From Tigriopus japonicus (lineage: Eukaryota; Arthropoda; Copepoda; Harpacticoida; Harpacticidae), in NCBI GenBank assembly GCA_010645155.1, contig CM021316.1:9776561-9840560 (forward strand): a DNA stretch of 64,000 nt, written 5' to 3'. Made by a program: the position numbers and the translations under genes. A model generated the notes under the pieces. The model was not told where the DNA came from. It saw nothing but the letters and a program-made list of their open reading frames with translations, and did no database searches. This document shows, in pieces, positions 1 to 10,577 of the stretch (positions are counted from its first letter, which is position 1; every line of letters starts with the position of its first letter).

Positions 1-95
1 TTGATTGATTAGGACCTGCGGAAATCGAGTGAATTACTATACTACTGATATTAATGAATACCATGCAGAAGCAAATAACAATGGAACAGAATGCC

Positions 96-285
96 ACAAC
101 AAACCCATTAGATATGGTCACACCATTTGAGGTTAGTCTCAAAAATAGGTGATTAGCTTAGATTAACTTGATTTGATCTCAAAATTTGTCTTTCAGTCAC
201 ACTTTTGACCAGGAAGGCAAAAAAAAAAATACAACAAACCCATTAGATATGGTCACACCATTTGAGGTTAGTCTCACAAATAGGT
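96..285. repeat. Pair of 55-bp direct repeats
   Basis: Bases 96-150 and 231-285 are the same 55-bp sequence with a single clear mismatch, in direct orientation, 80 bp apart. The sequence between them is unrelated and includes an A-run just before the second copy. This could be a local duplication or the edges of a small insertion. No coding potential is seen. Confidence 0.85.
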
Positions 286-3200
286 TTAGCACCAATGCAT
301 CAAATTATTAAGCCATTCTCATACTTGATCGACCATTTCACACATTTTCACACTGAATTGTGTTGTTAGTGTATCCTTTCAGTTGTTCTAAGTTGCTTAA
401 ACAATCATACCATTCCATATACTTATCTGCTATATTTACCCTTTAGAACCTTTTTCTTGATTGAACTATTTTACTCTAGGTGGCAGACCTGAAAAGGTAT
501 CTAAGGCTTGAGGCCGGCATCAAGCCTTTTGATTCCAGACTTTTTCTGATGCTGTCTCAAGCTACTTGAGATCAAGGTGATATCAGTCCTATCAGTAGAA
601 CCAATGGAGAAGGAAAGAGGAGTTCACTGTTTTAACTAGTCCAAGGGTGATTTCACGAAGGATGAAGTTAAAGACCACTAGAGGGCAAACAGAAAAATGT
701 CTCAAATCTCATCGCACACACCATGCAGGCTTGGTGACTCAGGAATATTTTTTGAGTGTCATTTCTCTGATAGCCCTCTAGAGACCACTTACTGCCGTAC
801 TGCTACTAAATGAAGTACTGTATCCAGGACGGGTTTAAAAATACACGTTGGGGCCGATCATTCTTCCAAAATTTGATGTGAGCTTTTTATGACACAAAAA
901 TTGTTTCATTGATTTTTAATTGTCATTGTCGAATTTTGTAATAATTAGGTAAGAGTATTAGAATCGGATCGGATTGGTTGCAAGGTCGGCTCATTGTGAG
1001 TTGGATCTAAAACCCTTGAAACCGATCCGGAGTTGGGACCGCTTTTTGAGGAGGTGACTCGTCAAATTGGATAAATATTTAGAAACTCAACTAAATCATT
1101 TTCCCTAAGATTTGTCAAAACTTTTAGTTTTCAAAAGATAATCTTAATTCGAATGTATTTCCTCTTAAAATTGTCATTCATCTTAAGCCCCTGATAGCAA
1201 GTTCAGTGATGCCTTAAAATCTTTCTCTTAGATCTTTTATGAACCGTTCCCGATTCCATTCGGTTTCACCCTAATCTAAATCAAAAATTTGATTTCAGTT
1301 CCGAACCAAACATAAATGATACCAAAAGTCTACTTATGCAGAGATCCTAACCAGGCACCAAAAATCTTGGCCGGATCCGTCCCTAATATTAATACAAAAT
1401 GAAAGAAATGAATGCATTGCACGAGAGAGCTTCAATGAAAGGGTAAAAGCGTGAAAATCGCTTTGTCTCTGCCAAAGGCATTTCTGAATTGGGGTGGCAA
1501 GTTTGATTTTAAAATGTCATTGTCGATTTATTTGCTTTGTAATGCTTTCGCCAGCAATAGGTTGATGTTCATGTCTCACTCTTTTACCAAACACCTTTTA
1601 TGTACAGAATAATGAAGGAATAAAGGAGTGTGTTTTGTTTAGTTTTGCCTTCCAAATGGAAATTGGCGGCTCATGCTCAATTGCTATTTTGTAAAACACA
1701 TTTTGTGGAAAAAATCAAGTTTAGTTTAACCTGAAAATACTCAAGAAAATCACTTTTTTGGCATTATTACGTGAAGTTCTTATGCAGCCCTGGGGATGAT
1801 TAGATGGGTAACAATAAGGCTGTAAAGTGACGAAAAACACTTTGAAAGCCCAAAGATTGCAAGATAGTTTTTGAACCCACAAAATTGCCAAAATTTGTTT
1901 TAAAAATGGAAAAAAATCCTTTACCAGTCACCATGTATAATGAAGGCCTCGAACGAATAGGTAAGACTTCCCCTTCAAGAAACTTATTCTTAGCAAGAGC
2001 TTTATTTGCGTTGTGTCAAAGATCTATTATCACTGACTAACCATGGCATGCTCTTATAATTGGTGGAAGGAAACTTTTTTTTTGGTTTCTTACATGGTAA
2101 GCCAGCCTGGCTTTTAACATACCTTTAGACATATCCAAGCTCTCCATTTCTGAGGAGTTCTGCACTTCTATCATCTTCCTGTATTCTTAAGAACTGTTCT
2201 TAATTAACAAATCAGCATAAAATTATATGACAAGATGGATGACATTTAATAAAAACACAACCTAAACTCAGCTGACACTTGGAAACAAGAGGGATGAAGG
2301 ATTGTAGCATTGTTTTTATATCAATTCATGTACTTTCCTCATTTTCTAAGATGCTTTTTAACACTAAAAATGCAAAGATATAAAAATAAACGAAAAGTGA
2401 TTTTGTACTTTTCATTTTGATTCAAACACTTTATTAGGTAACAAACAGCTATCAATTTTTTTTGTTTAAATACAGTACATACCAAGACCAAAACACCCTT
2501 ATAGCAGGAAAACACTTAGCAAAAGTAGTCATTTTTCCTGAAAAAGCTTGATAGGTAAAATGCATAATTTTTACAACTTTAGTGATCACGCGAGATCCCC
2601 AAAAATATTTAATTGAAATATTATATTTCTTTAATATTTCCCCCTTTTTGGGGAATTTCACATACTCGCCCATTTATTGGGTTAACTTTTAAAAATAATT
2701 GTCAGCATTATTGCAAAGAAATATGACAACTTCAAACATTGTGATTCCAGGTGGCAAGTTCCTTTACAAAATCAAGAAAATGGAAAACCCAATGGCAATT
2801 AACATTCCAAATGGCGGTGGGAGTAGAAATTGCAAGAAAATGGCAGAATAGAAAACTCAGTGGCAGTGAAAACTTTTAAGTACCAGTGAAAGAAAGTGAG
2901 AGAAAAGTAGTTGAAAAGGGCCAGAAAGTTGCAAAAAGGCGAAAATTTTCAACCTTAAAAAAGTAGAATAACAGATTTTGACTGAAGTGAAGGCTTGCAA
3001 AAGTAGAAAAAATGAAAAAAGTAATCATGAAAGTGTGGCAGAATGTGGCAAATACGTCAGTGGATCTTGGTTGAGCGTTCATTTTTTTTTCAATTTTAAA
3101 ATGATTTATTGATGCCACAATTTCCAAGAGTAGATTCCGACAAAGTCTGTTACTGCAAGCCACTTGTACGTTAAAAAGCTCTAAATAAACATCCATTTAA

Positions 3201-3525
3201 TTTTCCTGATTTGCTTGAACAGTAAGAATAATTTATTCATAAATTGATCAATATTTAATAAAGGTCACAAATTTTGTGACACCCAATTGACATTATTATT
3301 ATTATTTCTTGGAGAATTATACCAATTCTCCAAGAGGTAGCCCTACCTTGCAACCTCCAGTGAAAAAACTTAGCCAAGCCCATATTTCACATCACTAAGA
3401 TTTTATTGTTAACCATCTGATCGTGAGACAATTATTTAAACTCGACACTAATTAAGATTCAATTTTTGCATAACAGCTGCAAGCATTTGCAACAGGTTTG
3501 AGGATAACCAGGAACCACTGTACGT
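286..3525. other. Non-coding AT-rich spacer
   Basis: No open reading frame here resembles a protein family; the reading frames are short and low in complexity. Bases 825-900 hold a partial, diverged copy of the left end of the small inverted-repeat element found complete at 3526-3658, sharing the motif around CCGATCATT. Bases 3309-3335 contain a short hairpin with 11-bp arms (CTTGGAGAATT and its complement). Nothing else is recognised. Confidence 0.6.
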
Positions 3526-3658
3526 CAGGACGAATTTCAAAAATATACACTGGGTCCGATCATTGTACTAAAATGTGAGGTTTTTGCAACAAATGTATTG
3601 TTCCGTTGAATTTTCATTGTACTAATCGGACCCAGTGTGTAATTTGAAAGTAATCCTG
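3526..3658. mobile_element. Short MITE with about 35-bp inverted repeats
   Basis: The ends form an inverted repeat: the left end runs CAGGACGAATTTC and on through ACTGGGTCCGAT, and the right end read in reverse gives CAGGATTACTTTC and again ACTGGGTCCGAT. The element is about 133 bp, has no coding capacity, and shares its left end with a partial copy at 825-900. No clear target-site duplication is visible, so the superfamily is not assigned. Confidence 0.6.
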
Positions 3659-4193
3659 GCTTGAGCCATCCTTGGGATAACTAACCGAACTGCACTATCA
3701 AATGAGCTAACTAGTTAAGCGGTGTTTTTAATAAGTAGACCAAGGAAAAATAGTTTAAAGTAGAAAATGATTTTTTACCCTTTTTGATAGATATAACTTT
3801 TTCCCATCAAAAAACTTTTTTTTACCTTTTTAGCCACATTTGAATCTCACTGCATTTTTTGAGAAAAATATGCCACGAGTGCTTCTATAATTTGTGCTTT
3901 CGCGCAAATCTGCCACTTTTGTGGGTCTGGTGAACGCATTTTTTGACTCCTTTCGGTTTTTTTGCTTTTCAAGACCAAGGATAATAACGAAAACTTTCAT
4001 GTTTGACCTCTAAAATCTCTTTCGCCTCTAATTTTATTGCCGTTGAATCAAACCATACAAACATTTTCTACTAGTTTTTGCAAACTTTTTTGACAAACTG
4101 AAAGTAAATAATTATTACCAAGTAATAATTATTTTGTATAACCGTGGCAATAACCGGGCAATTTACCGGGCAATAACCCGGGCGGGTTAAACG
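3659..4193. other. Non-coding spacer
   Basis: No gene is recognised. The last 70 bases, from about 4138, become rich in the motif GGGCAATAACC and its variants, leading into the palindrome at 4194. Confidence 0.5.
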
Positions 4194-4233
4194 GGCAATA
4201 ACCGTGGAAATAACTATTTCCACGGTTATTGCC
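4194..4233. repeat. Perfect 19-bp-arm palindrome
   Basis: Bases 4194-4212 are the exact reverse complement of 4215-4233, with only two bases (AC) between the arms. The left arm starts GGCAATAACCGTGG. The flanking 55 bases on the left contain several imperfect GGGCAATAACC units. The right arm touches the start of the LINE fragment, so the hairpin sits at the 5' truncation point of that insertion. Confidence 0.9.
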
Positions 4234-5210
4234 AAGAGAATGGCCTTCAAGTCAACACCATCAAGACGAAGGCCATGGTTTTCCATAAAGGTCGTCTGCC
4301 TCCCACCTCCTTCCACATCAAAAATAGTCCGATTGAAATAATCAAGTGTTTTAACTATGTCGGTTTCACCCACACCAACCAACTCTCCTTCACCAAACAC
4401 CTTAACATTGCAATAACCAAGGCCCGGGCCAGGATCGGATACATGTGCAATAGACTTCCCATCAAGAACCTTCCTCTTCCAATAGTTATACAACTCTTCC
4501 GGACCTACATCACCCCCATCTTCCTCTACGGCCTTCACGCCTGGCTTCCCAACTCCGCCCAATCCGCCCTCAAATCCGCCGATGCCACCTTCACCAAATT
4601 CCTCAAACGATACCTCTGCGTGCCCCAATATGCCAACAATGCATGGACGCATTTCCTATGCGAAACTGAGCCCTTTACCACCGGACTGGCAAGGTTAGTG
4701 CCCAACAGTGTTAGGAACCTGACCTTTCCGGAGGCAATGTCCGGACACATGCTGTCATTCCCGGTCAAGGACTTGACAACACCTTATTGTCCTTGGCCTG
4801 ACATCCCTTTGGAATATTGGCGGTCACGCACCTTCGTTCAGCTGCCTGCCCACTCCATCAAAGATGGGAACTGACAAAGGACCTATTCAATCTGACCCAC
4901 CCCCTCTACTGCAATAACCAAGATTTTCATCATCTCCCTCTACCCAACTGCATTTGTAGTGTCTGTCAATCTCCTCTTCATTTCTTTCATGTGCACTGAA
5001 ACATTTTCTAGTCCACTCCTTGTGATATCACAATATTGTTCGTGTATTGTAACATATTTTTAACTTTTGACATGTCACTATATAGATGTAGAGATCTGTA
5101 GATATATATTTTTGTTTATTTGTACATTTTATTTATACCACCTGACATGACCTCTAGTCGCAATAAACGTATTATCATTCTTATTATTCTTCTTATTATT
5201 ATTATTTGTG
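4228..5210 (+). mobile_element. 5'-truncated LINE (non-LTR retrotransposon), 3' part
   Basis: An open frame from about 4228 to 4874 (ATG at 4275) encodes the C-terminal part of a non-LTR reverse transcriptase: a KTKAMVF-type strand, a FNYVG motif and a thumb region with LFRTYITPIFLYG. The last part of the ORF continues in another frame at 4817-4999, where a C-x2-C ... H-x2-H arrangement near the end suggests the usual LINE zinc knuckle, so a frameshift has broken the copy. The 3' region ends in AATAAACG followed by an ATT-rich simple repeat to about 5210, typical of a LINE tail. The catalytic N-terminal part and endonuclease are absent. A related fragment lies at 22017-22140. Confidence 0.85.
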
Positions 5211-6297
5211 CATGCCATTTCCTCAAAACCAACTCATTTCTGTGTTAAAATTTTTCAAAAGCTCTTTCAAAACAAGCTTTTGAACGCGTACAAAAGATTA
5301 AATAAAAGTTGATTACAATTATCCAAACTTTTCCATCATTAAAATCCATGGTACTCATTGCAACACATTGAAGTGATTCAATGTCACATAATCACCTTTT
5401 TCGACGAAGTAATTGTAATTGTATGTGATCAGTGTTTCAAGTAATTTACCCATATTTGTTCATGCTGCCACCAGATGTTTTGACTTGTGACTGTCTATAG
5501 GCAATTTCATGTCAGCTATCGGAATGATTCTCCATTATGGTGGGTGGTAGAAATACTAAAAGGCAGAGATTGGCATTCAAATCTATGATTGCCTGACCCG
5601 GCACGGACTGTCTATGACGTCATTCATCATGCAGGAAGCCGAAGTTCATGATTAAAGGAACCTTTTCTTCTACGAAACACATCTAAACTATTTCGCTCAT
5701 TTGATAGGGCAGTTTGGTTATTGAAAGTCCTCAAGTCTGCTGGAAATGTGTCTAAGGTATTTACCCGATATAAAAAAAAGTGAATTTCAATTAGTGTGGA
5801 GTTTTAACAAGGGCCAATTAATGTCACACGATCGGGTGAGTGACAACAAAATCTTAGTGATGTGGAATCTTGGCTTGCGCAAGTTTTTTTTACGGGAGGT
5901 TGCAAGGTAGGGTTACTGCTTGCAGAATGGGTGCTTTGCTCTTGTATATGAGCAAACACGAATGTGAGTTTGATTTGCAACCCTGCTCAGAAGTCACGAA
6001 AGTCAGGGATGCCTTGCCTTTTGGTGATCCTTAAAGGAAAAACGGGTTTATGAAGACTGGTAGATAGAGGGGAATATGATTTCACATCGGTAAATTGGCA
6101 ACCCCGGCACCAAGTCAGATCACTACAAAATCAACAAAGAAGAAGCACTCTGGTTTGTTATTGAACTTCGTTAGAATTAGCTGAATGTTCAACTGAATGC
6201 TATTGACCAATCACCAGCGTGAATCATCGGCACCGTGTGTTAGCCTACGACGGCCAGTCTCTAGTAAGGGTCGCTAGTGGGTGGAATAAGGTTTAAA
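5211..6297. other. Non-coding spacer
   Basis: Only short, unconvincing reading frames are present. No RNA gene or repeat pair was recognised in this stretch. Confidence 0.5.
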
Positions 6298-6540
6298 CAA
6301 GGGTCCGCTACCTCTTTTGGGTAAAGTTCCGCCAAATGTGCTTTTTGTAGTCAGAGAAGCAACAGATTCCAACAGATCTGTGAAAGTTCATGGGCCTACA
6401 TATATTCCATCAAAGATCTCTGGGCTCACAAGTGCAATACTATGAATACTCTTGGGCCAACTATTTTGGACTTTTCCCATAGCTCCTGGGCCGACCTACG
6501 ACCAAAGGCCAATGGTTGTCGGCTCATGGTCTAACAGTTT
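6298..6540. mobile_element. Diverged copy of a hAT-like MITE (family of 23398-23636)
   Basis: The stretch aligns by eye with the element at 23398-23636: a shared order of a GGGCC block, ATCAAAGA, CAATACTATGAAT or its relative, then CCAACTATTTTGGACTTT and CCCATAGC. The ends are degraded and no target duplication can be read. It is non-coding. Confidence 0.55.
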
Positions 6541-7212
6541 CTTTGAGAAATGTCATGGTTGAGATTCAACATTGTAACTTTTTTACGAAAGGAAGTAGCA
6601 CCAAGTTTTAAAACCATGTCTTCTCCTGACAAATTACTTCACATTCAGACTTACTTTTACCTTAGCAGGATTTCCACCAAATTTTAACAATGTCTGCTTG
6701 AAACCATCTGTATTTTGCCTTAATACGCCTTGTGCCTCAAACAAACCATCTGCAATTTCAATGGCGGCACAACTATTTGCAATTCTAATTAGCAATCACA
6801 AAAAAGTAACCAAATTACTTTTCTGTTGATGTAACTTTGAGAAAATCCGTGGTTTGCAGTCATGCTCTATAACCAATTATTAACTTTCTCCAGGGACGTT
6901 TGACACTTGCTTTCAATGGCAACAGACCGACAATCCCTTCAGCGTTATTGGGGACGCACGCCCTCAAGGATTCGTCTACAAAAGTGGTCCCATTCAAATT
7001 CATCCCGGATTCTTCGGATTGTCACGGAGTACCCCTGACACAGCTTTGTTAGACGGAGATCTAGCCAACTCAATTTTATGGTATATGGCAATTGGAAGTT
7101 ATGAGAATTTTTGTTCCAAAAACGAAATACCAATAACCAACAGAATGTCTGCCCCAGTTGTGGAATTATTTGCAGAATTGGTCTGAACTTTGAACTTTGA
7201 TAAAAAAAACTG

Positions 7213-7690
7213 TTGTGAACCAAGAACCACTGAATTTCATTGGACTGGGAGGCTAACAAGAGGAATCATGATTTCCATTAGGAACGGTTCAATTACGTTC
7301 TTCTGCAAATGAGACCTTGCCTATGCTGATAAGAATACGAATTTCAATTTTCAGCCCAATCAAACGTCGGAGTCCAAAGTTACGCTCTCTCAAAGTTCAG
7401 TGCAAATCCTACCGAGAAGGAATGAACTAGCCCTTTTCTGGTATTTGTTTTATTATTTAATAAGGGCGAATTCATTCATTCAATGCTCTTTTCAGATCAA
7501 AAGTTCGAGAAGGCATAACTTATCACTCCGGCATTCGATTGAGCTGAAATTTAAGATATGTCGTCTACTGAATACAGGCAAGGTCTCATTTGCAGAAGAC
7601 AGCAATTGAATTAATCCGCCTAAAAATCATATTTCTCAGCGTTAGCCTCCCACCCCAGAAATTCAGTGCTTCTTGTGTGAACAAACTTCT
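7213..7690. mobile_element. MITE with long, imperfect terminal inverted repeats
   Basis: Bases 7213-7325 and 7574-7690 are imperfect reverse complements of each other. The best-matching blocks are CACTGAATTTC, GGGAGGCTAAC and the inner block CTTCTGCAAATGAGACCTTG. The interior of about 250 bp has no protein-like frame. A diverged relative lies at 52180-52520, where the motifs GGGCTCGCTCATTCATT and GGATTGAGCT are kept in the same order. The terminal inverted repeats and the second copy support a mobile, non-autonomous DNA element. Confidence 0.65.
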
Positions 7691-8701
7691 GGTCTCAGAG
7701 ATAAAAAAGGACTGAGCTTTTATTTTTAGTTTATGAAGACATGACAAAATAAAATACATTTGTTTTCCATAATGAAAAAAGCTTGCTAGTGCACCTCTTT
7801 GCAATCTCCCAAAAATTTCGTGGGAATTGAAAATAAAAGAAAGCATTGAAAATGAACAAATTGATCGAGCCAATCTGCACTACGTAAGGCTCCTCACGAA
7901 GTGAAATATTCACTCTGTAAATTCCAGCTCAAAAGTCTTTTCGTAGTTTAGAAATAAATACTTCTTTCCTCTTTCTTTTTTTGTTTTCAACAAGGTAATT
8001 GGGTAAAGATCAAAAGCACAATTAAAAGAGTGCACTTTTTTGGAAAGAAAAATAAAAGAATAAATAAATTACGCCACTGAGTCATGATAATAACGGAATA
8101 AGGGACAGTAAAAAAACTACAAAGGACATACCAAAACGAATTCATACGACTCTGTAGTTCTTAATCCACTCTACCAATTTTAAAAAATCACAATTACAGT
8201 ACTCTTGAAAATTCCGCGTTTGGTTGACCAAAACTTTTCTTTATTAACTATTTAACCCTAGTTTTGATCCGTTTCTCGGCGTCCAAAACCAAATAGTTTT
8301 GCGAACCTTGACCAAACATTTGCCGCATAGGCTCCCACCGCGACATTCTAATTTGAAACAATCGTGCCGAATAACACTTTTAGCGATTGTTCTAATATTG
8401 TATTGACAATGAGTCATTTCGAAAATTTTGATCAAATTGTACTTGTTTTGGGTTGAATTACTTGTGAACTACTGTCTTATTAATTTTTTTTACAAATTCC
8501 ATATTGGTGCAACCAAAAACTTACTGTATCAATTTTTTTTCCATTATTATAAACCATTGTGTGTATAATTTGAAGAAGAATTTGTAAAGTTGACAAAGAT
8601 GTTTTCATTTAAAAAGATGGGTTGTATTGGAAGTGCGGCATGTTCATCTGGGATTTTACAAATGCACCCATCTTAATCTGCTAATGGCAACTATTGTGAA
8701 T
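7691..8701. other. Non-coding AT-rich spacer
   Basis: No gene, RNA or repeat pair is recognised. The stretch ends at the LTR element, whose target site GAAT lies at 8698-8701. Confidence 0.5.
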
Positions 8702-8855
8702 TGTGGCGTGCTCGCTCATGAGCACTGCGTTGCTCACTACCCTTCCCCCATGCTATGTATATAAACGCTGTATGTCAGAATACAAGTCAGTATCGAAGTA
8801 CAACTATTCTACTCACTCCACGTCGAGTGGCCTCGCGGCTACTCTGCGTGCTACA
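8702..8855 (+). repeat. 5' LTR of the TRIM element
   Basis: This 154-bp repeat is bounded by TGTGG and CTACA. It holds the TATA box at 8758-8765 and the initiator-like TCAGT about 25 bases downstream. No AATAAA signal is seen. It is base-for-base the same as 9005-9158 as far as can be read. Confidence 0.92.
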
Positions 8856-8870
8856 TGGTGGCAGCGGTGG
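8856..8870 (+). promoter_or_regulatory. Primer-binding site for tRNA-Leu(UAA)
   Basis: The sequence TGGTGGCAGCGGTGG is the exact reverse complement of the 3' end of the tRNA-Leu(UAA) gene at 43636-43717 plus the added CCA. It starts at the base after the 5' LTR, the expected place for minus-strand priming in LTR retroelements. Confidence 0.9.
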
Positions 8871-8994
8871 TTCCGTGGTGGGAGTAGGGAAGCGAGGCAT
8901 GTGGGGTTATCATGCCAGTACCGAAACCCCACGGAACGCGAACAAGTGCCGGATCGACTGGCCGTTTTTGTTTTGTTTGTGAGATCGTTGATCT

Positions 8995-9004
8995 GGGGGG
9001 AAGG
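8995..9004 (+). promoter_or_regulatory. Polypurine tract
   Basis: GGGGGGAAGG directly precedes the 3' LTR, the expected place for the plus-strand primer of an LTR retroelement. Confidence 0.85.
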
Positions 9005-9158
9005 TGTGGCGTGCTCGCTCATGAGCACTGCGTTGCTCACTACCCTTCCCCCATGCTATGTATATAAACGCTGTATGTCAGAATACAAGTCAGTATCGAA
9101 GTACAACTATTCTACTCACTCCACGTCGAGTGGCCTCGCGGCTACTCTGCGTGCTACA
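9005..9158 (+). repeat. 3' LTR of the TRIM element
   Basis: This is the second identical 154-bp LTR. It is followed by GAAT, which repeats the four bases before the 5' LTR. Confidence 0.92.
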
Positions 9159-9272
9159 GAATATGTTTTACACTACTCCTTTCCAACAGTTTTGAGTTTG
9201 CTGTGGCTAATTTTAAGCGCTAATATGTTGAAAATGAATGATCTAAGATGCCAAAACTGCATCACTTATCAA

Positions 9273-10397
9273 TAGAGCCCGGAAAAATATTTGCAAAAAA
9301 GTGACAAAATATCCAATATATATTTTCTTGAAAAGGCCAAAATATTTGGAAAAAAGCCCGATATTTAAGAAATATATTTTTGACAAGCCCATTACATTTT
9401 GCCCATATTTGGTATTTTTGTCTTTGTACACTCATTTTCCAAATTTGTTTCTGGTGAATTTGATGTATTTGGCCATTTTTGGAGGCCTACAGGGTGCACC
9501 ACTTAAAATCGGACATGAATAATTGATAATTTGAGGGAACTGAGCCGTCGAATCAAAAATCCCTTGTTACAAAAGATGTTGATTGCAACTTTATTTAACA
9601 GATCTATTACTAAGTTTTTCGACACAGAGGCCCTTGCTTTTAACCACGATCTTGGATCTCCTCTCTGCACATGAGCAAATGATCTGCACCTGCACTGCTG
9701 GAATTTTAGTCCATGCAGCTTAAAAGGCGGCAGTCAAGGAAGCCAAATTTTTTAAACCTTTACTCCCCACCCTCTTCTCCAGAATGGCCTAAGAAGTAAA
9801 GTTCTTGGATTAACATCTGAATAAGCCTTGACACAATGGTCCTCATAGACCAGCCCTGGTTAACCAATCTTTTTACGAGAATCTTTCTTGGTTGCCTTTT
9901 TTCTTGCTAAAACAGCAGAAGTCTCCAAATCCCCTCAAAATAATAACAAGCAATTGGCCTATGAGCTGGATTTGGGGTCTTCACACTAAAATTGAAATTA
10001 GCATTGCTAGCCTGGCCTTTATCGAACCTCTGTCCGATTATAAGTGGCGCATCATGTATTTGAATGTAATTGATTCAAAAATACAATTTTCAGTTTTCCT
10101 CAATAAATGGTGCAGTTTTTTCCGTGTTTGACAGTAATTTTGGTTTAGAATGTCAAATTTCAGGACAAATGCCATTTTGTAAAGAGTTTTGTATTTTGGG
10201 TTCATTTTTGGGAAGCCCTATTGAGGATTGGTCGTTCATTTATTTGCTCAATTTTGCTTGAAATATTTTTTTAGACTCAAATATTCGATAAAAATTTATT
10301 TTTTCCTTGAAAAAGCCAAAATATTTAAAAAATCGAGGAAAAACGGATAAATATTTAAAAATATTTTGTATTTTAAAAAATCTATTTCCGGGCCCTA
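9273..10397. mobile_element. Non-autonomous hAT-like element, 1.1 kb
   Basis: The left end TAGAGCCCGGAAA and the right end, which reads TAGGGCCCGGAAA in reverse, form terminal inverted repeats. The flanks CTTATCAA (9265-9272) and CTTATCAG (10398-10405) match in 7 of 8 bases, an 8-bp target duplication typical of the hAT superfamily. Both ends carry AAAATATTT-rich subterminal sequence with GCCAAAATATTT in each arm. The reading frames inside (for example 9892-10131) do not resemble a hAT transposase. The elements at 39021-39486 and 53628-54208 have related ends. Confidence 0.75.
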
Positions 10398-10577
10398 CTT
10401 ATCAGCCACCTTGTAGTATACGCACACGGAGGCAGAAGAAAATTTGTTAACTTCAGAACTAAGGCAAAGATACGTTAGGAGAAGACAACATGTCTAAGTA
10501 ATCAGCAAACTAATGATTTCTTCAAAAATCAAATGATAACAGACAATTCTTAGCGTTTTCAAGAAGAATTTATTTTT

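Larger units (their letters stand above)
8702..9158 (+). mobile_element. TRIM-type mini LTR retrotransposon
   Basis: Two identical 154-bp direct repeats (8702-8855 and 9005-9158) begin with TG and end with CA, as LTRs do. The 149-bp interior begins directly with a primer-binding site (8856-8870) complementary to tRNA-Leu and ends with a purine tract (8995-9004) that touches the 3' LTR. The flanks carry a 4-bp duplication GAAT (8698-8701 and 9159-9162). Each LTR has a TATATAAA box (8758-8765 in the left copy) followed by TCAGT, a common arthropod initiator. There is no gag or pol, so the element must depend on proteins from elsewhere. Identical LTRs suggest a recent insertion. The orientation given is that of PBS to PPT. 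Confidence 0.92.

Noticed and set aside
950..1390. Candidate hAT-like element with CGGATC-rich ends
   Set aside because: The ends do not match well and no 8-bp duplication could be read.
4071..4652. 193-codon minus-strand frame, Gly-rich
   Set aside because: It is antisense to the LINE reverse-transcriptase frame.
8703..9275. A 190-codon frame with an internal repeated segment
   Set aside because: It is the translation of the two identical LTRs and the non-coding interior of the TRIM element, and the repeat in the protein is simply the LTR.
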